Shown here piece after piece: positions 1 through 11,040 of a stretch of DNA of 64,000 nt; the first letter of the stretch is position 1, and each line of letters opens with the position of its first letter. The notes under the pieces were generated by a model. It was not told the origin of the DNA. It saw only the letters and a program-made list of their open reading frames with translations, and searched no databases. The DNA lies in the NCBI GenBank assembly GCA_963995505.1, contig OZ023180.1:5739263-5803262 (forward strand), in the 5' to 3' direction. The DNA is from Hypericum androsaemum. Taxonomy: Eukaryota > Streptophyta > Magnoliopsida > Malpighiales > Hypericaceae. The position numbers and the translations under genes were made by a program.

Positions 1-282
1 GGTTGTGTTCTTGATTTTGGTTAGTTTGATATTATTTTTGAGTTAGTTTTTGGTTGTTGGTGTTCTTGGTCAAAGGTTAAAGAAGGTGAATTTTTTTATT
101 TTTTATTTGAGGGTATTTTGGTCATTTCCATGACCAAAAATGAAAAAGAGAGCCGATGACATCAGCCAGGGACCCGAGAGTCTATTATCGTCAAAACTTA
201 GGGACGGGACAATCATTTTCCAAAAGTCAGGGACCCTAGAGGGAGGGTGACCAAACCTCACGGACGTGAGATTAATTTGCCC
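1..282. mobile_element. Right end of a long-TIR DNA element
   Basis: The stretch ends in GATTAATTTGCCC and shares a text with the elements at 9421-10494 and 27031-28231: a block about a value 'tattttggtcatttc', then a 'cagggacccgagagt' block, then a terminal block. The following nine bases, TTATTAATA, would be the target duplication; the left copy lies outside the window. The homologous site near 25062 lacks the element, which fixes the boundary. Probably a non-autonomous MULE-like element; no coding sequence is visible. Confidence 0.55.
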
Positions 283-1862
283 TTATTAATATGGTTCCAC
301 AAGAGGTTGAGTAATTCGAAGTCAATTCGTAGAAGTATCGAGAATTTTTAACATTAACAATCAAGTCGATCAATCAATTTTTTTTCTAATAAGTGAGAGT
401 ACTTAGTTAGTATATTAGGTTCATGTATATATAAAAACTAGCAGTCGTCCTACGATAGAAATATTTTTTTTTGAAGGTCATCATACCATTAATGTTGGGA
501 AGGAAGAGGACGCAAGCTGTGGCGCAGAAGGTTGCTGCTTACTGTACTATGCGAGGGGTGAGCCTATTTTCAGTGATTACTGCATACTAATAAGGTGCTT
601 CCATATCAAAGAAGATGCTCGAGCTCTTTAATCAATTACTCAGTTGAAGATCTCGACAAAAAAAATTTAGACCTCTGGTTATTCATAATCAAACACTATT
701 GTATCGTATTTATGTGTGATTATATCAATAATATGTTTTTCATATATTTTTAGAATAACATCTTAGTAACTTGTTAGGAAATAACTGCAGCAATGAAGAA
801 ATAAGAACGGAAGAGAAAAAAAAAATACAAATTTGTTAACCTAGTTCGTCAGAAATTAACTACGTGTGTCAACGCTACCAAGCCAGAATCTTCTGAGGAT
901 TCTTTTCTGGATATATAATTACAATGACATCAATAAATTATTTATACTAAATAAGGATGTAACCTAATCTCTTAAACAATTCCACCTAAATTGAAATAAT
1001 CTCTCAAATAGTTGAATCACTGAAATGAGGAAATCTATATAATCAATTTCAAGTTCCATAACCCAACAAGTCTTAATTGTTAGACATTTTAATTGTTAGA
1101 CATTTTAATTCCATACTATGTTATATATGCAACGCACTATGTCCACTGGACGGGAGTGCCAAATAATTGAGCCATACAGACGACTTCTAAAAGTCTTTCC
1201 GGGCCATTGTGGTTTCTATATTCCGGCCCCACCATTGCTTCACTCTCCCCTCTCATTTACTACGTCATCAGTAGTTTAGTAACGAGCCACTTTTTCCATC
1301 GACAAATTAATACATTCTTTTTTTGTTTTTAAAACAAAATAGTAAAAAATTAGAATATAAAAATTTACATTGAAAAAGAGCTGAACAAAAATATCTGTTG
1401 TAAAGTACCTAAATTCCAAATAAATTCGAAACAATGAAACCTTTTTATATAAAATTGGGTCCTAACCATCGTTGTAAAAATAATTCACTGTAAAAAGTCG
1501 ACAAGTTCCATCAGAAACACATTTCTGGGTCCCTTCATTGGTCTGTATATGTATAATTTTTTGTTTTAATTAAAAAATAAAATTACATCTTAAAAAATTT
1601 ACTCAATCCACGACATTCCGTCCATTAATATATAATCCTCTTAATAATTTTAGAGCTCGATGACTTCAACTTGACTAAGCTTGTATTTTTAGATTTGAGG
1701 GAAACTTCAACACTTCTTTTTGAACTTACCCAAAAAAAAGAAAGAGAGACAGGACACACCAGTTTGTCATATATAGGGACGATGAAGGACAAAGGAGCAA
1801 TGGAAACTAAATCCAAAAGGGGATTCGTTCATTTTCTCAAAAAGAAGAAAAGGGACGTATCA

Positions 1863-2126
1863 ATTTTTTTTTTTGATAAGTAAAAATGTTATTAACAAAT
1901 AACAAAATTAACAAAGTTACATCAAAGAAACAGTCAAGTAAAGAGAGGAGATAACAAGGGGTGACAAAAAGCCCGTTACAAAGATGAATCCAGAAAATGT
2001 AACAAATCCTGATTGCAAATTGCTCTAGTAGAGTTGGACCAATACAACCACTCTCGAACGTTGAAGAGAATAGAATGAATAACAAACTCGTGGCTTCGTG
2101 AAGCCCCATCAAATTATTAGAGTCAG
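1863..2126 (-). mobile_element. 5'-truncated LINE, minus strand
   Basis: The insert begins with a run of T (the poly-A tail read backwards) followed by TGATAAGTAAAAATGTTATT, typical of a plant L1-type 3' end. It is flanked by CGTATCA at 1856-1862 and 2127-2133. The duplicated copy at about 13040 reads straight through GACGTATCAGATTGATG, so the empty site is preserved. About 264 bp, non-coding 3' part only. Confidence 0.7.
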
Positions 2127-2169
2127 CGTATCAGATTGATGTTACTCAAGGACACGTATACCAAAATCC

Positions 2170-2481
2170 ATTCTTGCTATCTTTGCTTCAATCAATTAGG
2201 AATTCTTGTTGCTTCGCAATCAAATTATTTTCAATGACGCAAGATGCGATGTGGAGCTTCTCTTATATTCCGTTATCTATCACGTGCAAGAATGAATTAT
2301 CTCGTCTGATGTCTCCATAGTGCACAATCAACCGCTTCTCACTTTCATAAAAGCGTATATGGAGTTATAATTTTTGGGGTTCTCGGACGGGGTTCTTCTT
2401 GTGGGTCTTGTTTTTTTCTTTTCTTCTTCTCTGTAATTACTGTTCCTTCCCTTTATAATGAAATTTTACCTACCAAAAAAA
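2170..2481 (+). mobile_element. 5'-truncated LINE, plus strand
   Basis: A 312-bp insert ends in a short poly-A after a run reading AAATTTTACCTACC, a common plant LINE 3' end. A perfect 16-bp target duplication, ACGTATACCAAAATCC, lies at 2154-2169 and 2482-2497. The sister copy near 13070 has no insert. Length and TSD fit target-primed reverse transcription of a truncated L1. Confidence 0.75.
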
Positions 2482-2676
2482 ACGTATACCAAAATCCCAC
2501 ATTTGCACAATTCCCATAATTCAAGTATATCCGTTTCTTTCTACCAAAAAAAAGCAAAAAAAAAGTATATCCGTTTCTTGTGTGGTCTTTACTTATTAAT
2601 TAATTACGACTTTTATGAGAGCTAAAGACGTGAGGTCTTATTTTATTTCAACTGTCCCAAAAACCCAGATTATAAA

Positions 2677-3897
2677 GGGGTGGATTCGGTGGGGACAAGG
2701 TTAGTCCCCAAATTTGGAGACTAAAAGAGACATTAAAGCAATCAGGGGTAATTTTGTCAAACTAAAAAAATTAGGAATAACACTCTTATTTATGAAAGAA
2801 TTGAAAAGGTAAAAAATAAAAACCTATCCCCCAATAGACGAGAAAGACTCTTCACATTCCCAAAGAAGGACTCTTCAAATTTTTTTGAACTTCAAAAATC
2901 TTATCATATATTTTTTTTAAAAATTAAACTTAATATCTTAATCAGTGCCTATAATCTTGTATTTCCTAAACATAAAAATATCTTCAAAATTTTATTTTTT
3001 TATTTTGGTCGAATTCATATATCTTCTTTTCTTCTAGTATTTAATCTTTTTCCCTCGTCATCAAGAACATTTCTAGATTAATTCATAAATCTGGATTTTT
3101 TTCACTAAAATCCGAGATACATATGTATAAAGTTATTCAATTCGTAAACCAATATCACTTTATTAGAAAACCAATATCACTACATCCAAAAACTAATACC
3201 ACTACATTCGAAAACCAATATCACTACATCCGAAAACTAATATCACTACATCCGAAAACTAATATCACTACATCCGAAAACCAATATCCCTACACATGCG
3301 AACCAATATCACTACATTCGAAAACCAATATGACCACATTCGAAACCAAATATCTTTACATTCGAAAACCAATATTACTACATCGAAAAATCAATATTAC
3401 TACATTCAAAAACCAATATCTCTACATTTGAAAACCAATATCACTACATCAGAAAACCAATATCACTACATCCGAAAACCAATATCTTTACATTCGAAAA
3501 CCAATATCACTACATCGCAAAACCAATATCACTATATCCGAAAACAAATATCACTACATCCGAAAACCAATATCTCTACATCTGAAAACCAATATCACTA
3601 CATCCAAAAATCAATATCACTACATTCGAAAACTAATATCTCTACATTCGAAAGCCAATATCACTACATCGAAAAATCAATATCCCTACACATTCGAACC
3701 AATATCACTACATTCGAAAACTAATATCACCACATTCGCAAAATATTCGGAAACCAATATCACTACGTTTGGAAAACCAATATCACTACGTTCACAAACC
3801 AATATCACTATGTTCGAAAACTAATATCACTCTTTAATCCATAATTTAGTCCCCACCTATGGACATAATTTCTTTAATCCCCACTCAATCCATTCTC
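2677..3897 (+). mobile_element. Minisatellite-bearing MULE-like element 1
   Basis: The left end reads GTGGATTCGGTGGGGAC and the right end CCCCACTCAATCCATTCTC, so the ends are imperfect inverted repeats sharing GGATT..GTGGGGA. Flanks are GATTATAAA (2668-2676) and GATTATGAT (3898-3906), a 7-of-9 match. The interior is AT-rich and holds a 22-bp tandem array. Same ends as the elements at 4939 and 5361. It encodes no transposase. Assignment to MULEs rests on TSD length and is an inference. Confidence 0.6.
3126..3835 (+). repeat. 22-bp minisatellite array
   Basis: About 32 degenerate copies of a 22-bp unit containing AAACCAATATCACTACAT. The unit is not a multiple of three and lacks stops, so it creates long open frames rich in N, Q, Y, H and I that are not real genes. 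The same unit occurs at 4985-5155, and in reverse complement at 5945-6741. Confidence 0.9.
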
Positions 3898-4938
3898 GAT
3901 TATGATCTGTATCACGTGCATTAATATCATTCGTAACACATAGAAATAAATCATCAATAATGTGTTGTAAAAAGTGAGGATGATACTTGATTTTTTGAAA
4001 ATTTGAAAAATTTAATGAGATACCAATGATTTTTTAGATAAACTTGAACTCTCAAATTGATTATTGAGTCATTAATAAATTGCCGAGTAATTGATTCGGC
4101 GATGCTTGAATCAATCCAATGAAAAGTCTTCAAAATTGTATTCTTGATATGTGAATGACATTCACTCTCTTTAAGTGTTATTTGTCCCCTATTGTATGTG
4201 GCCAATGGTTCTAGAAAGTATATTTTTAGAATTACTCAAGCATTCTAGAATTTCTAAGAAACGATTCTTAAAATTCACCTCTAGAACTAAAAAAATGATG
4301 CTTTATGGTGTTAAATGTAGGAAAGAGAGAAGAGATTGGATGTTTGGGTTGGATTAAATGGCAAAGGAAGACTTCTATTTATAGGTTCTCAAATAATATG
4401 TTAAACAAGTCTCAAAAATCATAAATGAAATGAACTGCAAAAGCCAAATCCAAATAATATTTATAAATGCATGAAAAGATACAAATTTAAAGTTAAAACT
4501 TTGAAATATTACCAAATTTAAAATTGGAATGATACTATTATTCATTCTTTCTTATTTTTCATATTTTTAAAATCTAATTATCAACTAAATTATGTTAGTT
4601 AATTTATGAAAAAATAATGTATCATTTAACATTAAAATCAAAGAACACCAACATAATCATCTACTTGATCCTGTATGCTTTTTACTCGGTTGCCTTTCTT
4701 CGTGGAATATTGATCATGAAGTTAACTTTTAAATCCTCTAGGGACAAAGTTAACAAGAGAGTTGTTACATGCGAAAACATTTGTTCACATCTGCTTTTTT
4801 CAGAAAATATCATATTAAAAAAATAATTCATAGATAAAAAGTTAAAACACTTGGAATCCACTACTTGCTATATCAGTGACTTCTACAGTTGGTCGGGCGA
4901 CGTATGTCTTTCGTAGCTTTGGTATTTGTGTCTCGGGG

Positions 4939-5253
4939 GCGGATTTGGTGGGGACTGGGCTAGTCCCCATCTATGGGGATTAACTCAAACCAATATCACT
5001 ACACATGTAAACTAATATTACTTCACATGCAAACCAATATCACTTCATATGTAAACCAGCCTCTTGCAAATCAATATCATTTCACATGCAAACCAATATC
5101 ACTTGACATGCAAACCAATATCACTTGACATGCAAACCAATATCACCTGGTAGGTTATTGACTATCAGATTTAAAGATAATCAAATCTGACGGCCCAAAA
5201 TGTAGTTCCCACCTGTGGAAAAACAATTTTTAGTCCCCACTCAATCCGGTCTC
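4939..5253 (+). mobile_element. Minisatellite-bearing MULE-like element 2
   Basis: The smallest intact member, 315 bp. Left end GCGGATTTGGTGGGGACT, right end AGTCCCCACTCAATCCGG then TCTC. A perfect 11-bp duplication GTGTCTCGGGG flanks it at 4928-4938 and 5254-5264. The interior has about seven copies of the 22-bp unit (4985-5155). The perfect TSD defines the family's ends and so delimits elements 1 and 3. A 9-11 bp TSD is typical of Mutator-like elements. Confidence 0.75.
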
Positions 5254-5570
5254 GTGTCTCGGGGTTCATCATTGAATCTTAAAATTAGTGTTGCTACGGA
5301 AAAATCATTTTGATGTTATGTGATCGATCCTCTTCCGAGTCCCATGTGGATTCCACATGAGAGAATGGATTGAGTGGGGATTAAAGAAAAATTATCCACA
5401 GGTGGGGACTTAAATATTGACATTATATTTGATTTTAAAATAGTTTCTGCAAATCCAAGGGCTATTAATCTATCAATGGTACTTTTGACCTTTTACCCAT
5501 CGCATACCAATTAGGTTTTCCACCCCATCCATTTTAACCTTTTTAAACACAACCCACCATCTTCCACGTC

Positions 5571-5609
5571 TCTTCTTCTTCTTCTTCTTCTTCTTCTTCT
5601 TCTTCTTCT

Positions 5610-5651
<42 letters not shown>
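5571..5651. repeat. Compound microsatellite (TTC)n(CT)n(CA)n
   Basis: About 13 TTC units (5571-5609), then 15 CT units (5611-5640), then five to six CA units. It lies directly upstream of the ATG at 5673. CT/TTC-rich tracts are common in plant 5' leaders, so it was probably captured with the gene fragment. Confidence 0.9.
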
Positions 5652-5652
<1 letters not shown>

Positions 5653-5672
5653 TCCAATCTCCCACAAATCCG

Positions 5673-5935
5673 ATGGCGTCTCAGCAACACGATGCCGTCT
5701 TTGATCATCCCAGTTCTATGACGACCTCGAGGACTATCCTGAGATTATGGACGATGATGACGACGAGGAAAACCTCTGCCCCACCTCCTACGGCGCGATC
5801 GTCCTCCCCTCCCCACTGCAGCTCGACCGGAAGCCCCTCCTGCTAGACGAGATGAGGCTGCTATTCTAGCGGCTGTGGATCGACGAGGATGAGATCGAGC
5901 TCCTCTAGGATTTCCTCGAGTACTCGGCTTGGTTT
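5673..5935 (+). pseudogene. Captured GeBP/STKL-type (DUF573) gene fragment
   Basis: A GC-rich island in AT-rich DNA. ATG at 5673 starts MASQQHDAVFDHP; after a small frame slip the reading continues through an acidic stretch (DDLEDYPEIMDDDDDEE) and ends with RLWIDEDEIELL, then a stop, then DFLEYSAW. The RLW-x-DEDEI-x-LL core resembles the start of the DUF573 DNA-binding domain of GeBP/STKL plant transcription factors. Two in-frame TAG codons flank that core, and the rest of the domain is missing. Seen: the motif and the breaks. Inferred: capture of a 5' leader plus first-exon segment. Not functional. Confidence 0.6.
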
Positions 5936-5944
5936 TAGTCTGTA

Positions 5945-6741
5945 TGATATTGGTTTTAGTCGCTAATGATATTGGTTTGAGTATGTATTAATATTAATTT
6001 TTAGATGTAATGATATTGATTTGAGTACATACTGATATTAGTTTTGGTCTATACTGATATTAATTTTACTCTGTACTGTTATTGGTTTCAATTGCTAATA
6101 ATATTGATTTGAGTATGTATTGATATTGGTTTGAGTACGTATTGACATTAGTTTTAGTTTGTACTAATATTGATTTTCATATGTAGTGATATTGATTTTC
6201 ATATGTAATGATATTAGTTTGAGTCTGTATTGATATTGGTTTTAGTATGTTAGTTTTAGTCTGCATCGATATTGGTTTCCGAATGTATCGATAATTATTT
6301 TCGAATGTATTGACATTGGTTTTTTACTGTAGTGATATTAATTTTCGAATGTGGTGATATTATTTTTCGTGATCTCTTTTGTTTGGTTTGAGTATGTAAT
6401 GACATTGGTTTTAGTTTGTAATGATATTGGTTCGAGTATGTATTGATATTAGTTTAAGTCTGTATTGATATTGATTTTAGTCTGTACTGATATTGGTTTG
6501 AGTATGTATTGATATTTGTTTTAGTCTCTAATGATATTGGTTTTAGTCTGTACTAATATTAGTTTGAGTATGTATTGATATTAGTTTTAGTCTTTAATGA
6601 TATTAGTTTAAGTCTGTAATGATATTGGTTTAAGTCTGTAATGATATTAGTTTAAGTCTGTAATGATATTGGTTTGAGTATGTACTGATATTAGTTTGAG
6701 TAAGTAATGCTATTGGTTCTAGTCTATAATGATATTGGTTT
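5945..6741 (-). repeat. 22-bp minisatellite array, inverted
   Basis: About 36 degenerate copies of GAGTATGTATTGATATTGG plus TTT, the reverse complement of the 3126-3835 unit with the same 22-bp period. Together with the first array it forms a long inverted-repeat pair about 2.1 kb apart. Confidence 0.9.
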
Positions 6742-8104
6742 ATGTCGGACGGAATTCTTGAACTCCTTAATTTGACAGATTATGAAATTTGTCTTGAGTG
6801 CATAAAGGGAAAAAGAACAAACTCTAGGAATTTAGGTGCCGAAAGAGCTACTGATGTCTTAGAACTTATACATAATGAAAAATGTGGTCCATTCCCTACG
6901 GCTTCTTGGAATGGACAACAATATTTTATTATGTTCATAGACGATTACTCTAGATTCGGTTACCTATATTTGATACATGAGAAGTCTCAATCCTTGGATG
7001 TTTTTAAGTCTTTCAAAGCCAAAGTTTTGACAGCCTTTATTTTCTTTCCAAGTTGAACTTCAACTTGGAAAGAAAATAAAGGCTGTCAAATCTGACCGTG
7101 GTGGTGAATACTACGGTAGGTATGATAGATCAGGAGAACAATGTCCAGGATCCTTCGCACTTTTTCTCAATGAGTGTGGAATTGTTCCACAATACACCAT
7201 GCCAGGGAAACCTAATATGAACTGTGTTGCTGAACGTAGGAACCAAACTCTTAAGGATATGGTGAGGAGTATGATCACTCATTCAACCTTACCAAAGTCA
7301 CTATGGGGAGAAGCTTTAAAGACTGTAGTATATATCCTTAATAGGGTACCCAACAAAGTAGTTACCAAAACTCCTTATGAAATGTGGACAGGTAAAAAAC
7401 CTAGTATCGGGCATTTGCACATTTGGGGTTGTCTAACTGACGCAAGGCCTTATATGCCACATGAAAGAAAACTGGACTCAATAACAGTTAGCTGTTACTT
7501 TGTTGGTTATGCTGAATGCTCTAGGGGCTATAAGTTTTACAATCCCACATCAAGATTCTTCTTTGAGACGGGAAATGCAAGATTTCTTGAGAACGTTGAG
7601 TTTTGGGGGGAAGAAAATATAAGGAGTGTTATTTTTTAAGAAGAAATTATTGTTGAAAATGAACAGGTCATATTACCTATTGTTGTTCATGACACAGTTC
7701 AAGATCAAGAAAACTATGAGATCCTTCCTCAAGCACCACCTATTGAGCAAACTCAAGAAGTGCCATTAAGGAGATCCAATAGAGAAAGAAGAAGTGCGAT
7801 TCTGGATGATTTTATCGTCTTTCTTCAACAACTTGAGGATGGCATTGGCTTAACAGAAGATGACACTGAAGACTTTTCTGAAGCTATGCAAAGTTCTGAA
7901 TCTATTAAATAGATCGATGCGATGAATGATGAGATGAAGGCTATGAAAGACAATGATGTTTGGGATCTCGTTGAGTTGCCTGTAGGTAAGAAATCTATTG
8001 GTTGTAAATGGATATTCAAAACCAAGAGGGATTCTAATGGCAATATCGAGAGATATAAAGCTCGTCTAGTTGCACAAGGCTTTACTCAAAAGAAAGGCAT
8101 AAAT
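6742..8104 (+). pseudogene. Ty1/copia pol fragment (copia A)
   Basis: Reads from the end of the GAG-pre-integrase zinc finger (EICLECIKGKR) into the integrase core (FIDDYSRFGYLYLIHEKS; then [15 protein letters not shown] at about 7217; [16 protein letters not shown]), a linker, and the start of reverse transcriptase (WDLVELPVGKKSIGCKWIFK, YKARLVAQGFTQ). Gag, protease, most of RT, RNase H and both LTRs are absent. The frame is broken by a local inverted duplication at 7026-7090, a stop at 7637, and one at 7909. Abrupt junctions at both ends. Confidence 0.85.
7026..7090. repeat. Perfect 32-bp palindrome inside copia integrase
   Basis: Two perfectly complementary 32-base arms (7026-7057 and 7059-7090) around a single C. 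The right arm is the normal coding text ([14 protein letters not shown]); the left arm is its inverted copy and replaces or interrupts the expected sequence, ending the reading frame at 7054. Fits a template-switch (fold-back) event. Confidence 0.95.
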
Positions 8105-8109
8105 GGAAG

Positions 8110-9400
8110 GATGCCTCAGACCTTGAAGCAGGAGCCCGGATGGTCGCTTTGACCTACAAAGTGAGAGCCCGGATGGTCGCTTTGACCTACAAGGCGAGAG
8201 CCCGGATGGTCACTTTGACCTACAAGGCGGGCAGCCCAGATGGTCCCTGTGACCTTCAAAATGTCTGGGTGGACATCTCGGCCCGTGAAGTGGGATGTCC
8301 GGGTGAGCATTTTTTCTTTGACGTCCGGGTAGGCACCCCATCCTTGGAGGCTGGATGGACGCCTCGTTCATGAAGCCCGGGTGTACGGTTCATGCTTGGA
8401 ATGGGATGTGCGGGCTAACGTCTTTCTTTTGAAGTTCAGATGGGTGCCTCATTTTTAAGGACCGATAGGGCATCCCGGCCCAAAGCAGGATAGGGCACTT
8501 TGGCCCATTAGGCAGGAGCCCGATAGGGCATTTTGGATTTTTGAAGAGGTGGCCTAGATGAGTGCTTTAAGAGTTAATTTGAACGATGACGGGCATAAGA
8601 CAAGATTTTACATGGGAGGTTCGTGAAGGTTGAGACGGCCTATATTTTTTATGTTAAGCCGGGATTCCCGAGATTCAGGCAAGACTTGGCAGGTGAGTCT
8701 TTAGGCTACGATTACTTGGTCGACACGATCGGAATTTTCCTATAAGAGGATGAGATCTGCTCATTTGGGAAAGGTGGCTTAGATTTTCCTATTCTGAGCC
8801 GGGTTGATTTGAAAGCAATATATTCGTTCGGGATGGATTTTCCTAGTGTGGAAGGACGGTCTAGCTAATTCCTATTCCAGGTTGGGTAAACGGAGGCGGC
8901 CTAAGGGATTTTTCTTAACTTGAAGGCCAAGGCTAGGTCAAGGCGTCTATTATATAAGGAGGACTCAGGCGAGAGAGCGGATATCCACAACACAACACAC
9001 AACTACTTTACTTATTATTGTTGCTTTTCTTTTCCTTAGCCCGTAGTCCGTAGTTCATAACTTAACCTAGCCTAGCTTAGTATAGACCGACTTTGGGACG
9101 ACCACTCTGTATTTGTCTCGAGTTACTTGTTCACTTATTCCCGCAACAGCTTTCGATTCCTTGACAACCAACACGATATTGAAGCAAAGGAAGAAGCAGG
9201 AAGCTGTAGTAATGCGGACCTTGACCAGAGACTGAGAAGATTAAACTCGATCAGTATTGAATAGAAATAGTCTTGGCAATATCTCGGAACTCTGTGTTTA
9301 TTTAAGTTGAAAAATGATTGATTTTACTTATTTTATATTAAGTTTGTTGTAAAAATTGGCACGAGACCGAATCCGGTCCCGTAAAAATTTTAGGATTTAC
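8110..9400 (+). mobile_element. LTR-like block, plus orientation
   Basis: A non-coding GC-richer block follows the copia fragment without a clean end. It has four 33-36 bp repeats (8118-8255), then a TATA-like TATATAAGGAGGACTCAG near 8950, then a leader-like region. Its repeats and promoter region resemble, in reverse complement, the block at 11041-12300. Probably an LTR or LTR-leader of one Ty3/gypsy-like family; no TSD or pol found. Confidence 0.4.
8118..8255 (+). repeat. Four-copy ~34-bp tandem repeat
   Basis: Units built on AGCCCGGATGGTCGCTTTGA, the last one diverged. The reverse complement of the units at 11620-11765 reads similarly (AGCCCGAGAGGATGCTTTGG), linking the two LTR-like blocks. 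Confidence 0.85.
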
Positions 9401-9420
9401 AGACAAAATAATATTATAAT

Positions 9421-10494
9421 GGGAAAATTAATCTCAAGTCCTTTGAATTTGCTTAAATATATTCAAAAATTTCCATGTTTGCAAAATTACTCTCAACTCC
9501 CTCGTGTTTGATTTTATTATACTTTCGGGTCCCTAGATGATGTCAGCAGCTCTTTTTTTCATTTTTGTCATAGAAATGACCAAAATATTCTCAAAAAAAT
9601 AAAAAAAAATTACAACGCCAGCAACAATAACGCAGAATCAGTAATCTCCGTTCAATTGGGTAACATAGTGCACCTAGCAGCCTCCTCCGCACCGAATCAA
9701 AATCTCCTCTGGACCTAGCAGTTGTGGCAACCCTATTGTCGAGACTAAGAACAGCGCCGGGAGACGAGCTGGACAACGGAACTAGTGGCAGCGTCTCTTG
9801 ACCCAGCCTCTCACCGTCCTAGCCTCCTACGCCGGCTACCCAAGCCTCCATGGACTGGCCCAGCCCTCTCATCTCCAACCTAGCCTCGCAACCCCGACCT
9901 AGAGCCTCTCAACCCCAACCTAGCCTCTCAACCCTGACCTAGAGCCTCTCCACGATGGTGACCTCCTCAAAATCGACCCCCAGCGGAGAGGAAAAATTAG
10001 GATAAAGAAAGGGAATTGAAACCCTAGTAGAGGAGACCCTCGCTAGTGACCTCATGGTATTTGTGGTTTCGTCCTTTTTGCTGTCGATTTAATTGTTAAT
10101 TAATTTCTTGTACAAGAGCTTGAAGGGGCTGGATTCGAATGGGGGTACAGGAGCGGAGTCAATCGCCAATCTTTGTGGATTTTATTTTTGGTTTAGTATT
10201 TTTAATTATTTGTACAAGAAATCAGGTTTGCTTAACAAAATTTTGGGTTTTTTTTGCCGGAGAAGATGGTGTTCGCCGGAAAGATGACCGGAGAAGATGA
10301 CTGGAGATCTAAGTTAACCGGAGCAAGGGTATTTTAGTCATTTCATTGACAAAAATGAAAAAAAGCTGCTAACGTGCGCCAGGGACCCGAATGTATAATA
10401 AAATCAAACTAGAGGACAACATAATTATTTTTCAAACAGGAAGAACTTTTGAATATATTTAAGCAAATTCGAGGGACTTGAGAGTAATTTTCCC
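9421..10494. mobile_element. Long-TIR non-autonomous DNA element
   Basis: Ends GGGAAAATTAATCTCAAGTC and, inverted, GGGAAAATTACTCTCAAGTC; inverted similarity extends well over 100 bp (the 'tatattcaaaa' and 'gggtccc' blocks). Flanks TATTATAAT (9412-9420) and TATTATAAG (10495-10503) match at 8 of 9. The centre is a GC-rich, proline- and serine-like stretch without a clear protein, perhaps captured host DNA. Same family as 1-282 and 27031-28231. TSD length suggests MULE. Confidence 0.65.
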
Positions 10495-10503
10495 TATTAT
10501 AAG

Positions 10504-11040
10504 TTAACTTTAGATGGGTCTAAGTAGATCTAATTAAAATAACATCTCATTAACGGGTCTATTTGTAAAATCTAAATATTGATCTATATAGATCATACAT
10601 AGACTCGGACCCTAGCTTCAATTCAAAGTATACAACATTATAGATACTCATAATCTAACATAAAATTTCTAATTTCATCCAAAAAATTTATACTTGATCA
10701 TCAAGTAAGTAATCCTAATTGTTTTGGCAAGGGAAAGGAAATCAAGAATTTTTATTAGATAACAAACCGTCTATTATGGTATTATTCTTTAATTAGTATT
10801 ATTTTTATGTCTACTTTATCGAATAAATCTCAATTAATAATTTTATGTAAACATATTTAATATGTGAAATGTATGGCGTCCTATTTGAATAATGATTTTT
10901 TTATATGAGTAGATTTTTATTAGCGCTGAGAAAACTAGTACAAATTTCAACTAGTTGCAAGAGAAAGACAATTAAAAAAATAAGATTACATCTTGAAAAT
11001 TATATATATATTTTACTCAATTTTGTTGTGGGTAAAGGGT
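10504..11040. other. AT-rich stretch, nothing recognised
   Basis: No coding frame, tandem repeat or element end is evident. Confidence 0.5.

Larger units (their letters stand above)
283..5360. repeat. Segmental duplication copy A (interrupted)
   Basis: Several blocks match other parts of the window. Bases 287-1860 match 25062-27010 with few changes; about 1676-1860 and 2127-2640 match 12880-13170; 4657-4740 matches 13178-13260; 5311-5350 matches 28498-28540. The copy is cut by two truncated LINEs and by DNA elements at 2677, 4939 and 5361. Apart from these I see no gene here; short open frames do not look coding. Confidence 0.75.
5361..6741 (-). mobile_element. Minisatellite-bearing MULE-like element 3 (partial)
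   Basis: It begins with GAGAATGGATTGAGTGGGGA, the reverse complement of element 1's right end, so the element is inverted. It carries a captured gene fragment (5571-5935) and a long array of the 22-bp unit in reverse complement. The expected other end is absent; the array stops at 6741, where copia coding sequence begins, so the element was truncated or broken by recombination. Confidence 0.6.

Noticed and set aside
3123..3724. Long open frames encoding NQYHY/ISLHSKTN repeats
   Set aside because: They arise from a stop-free 22-bp minisatellite read in several frames; no real protein.
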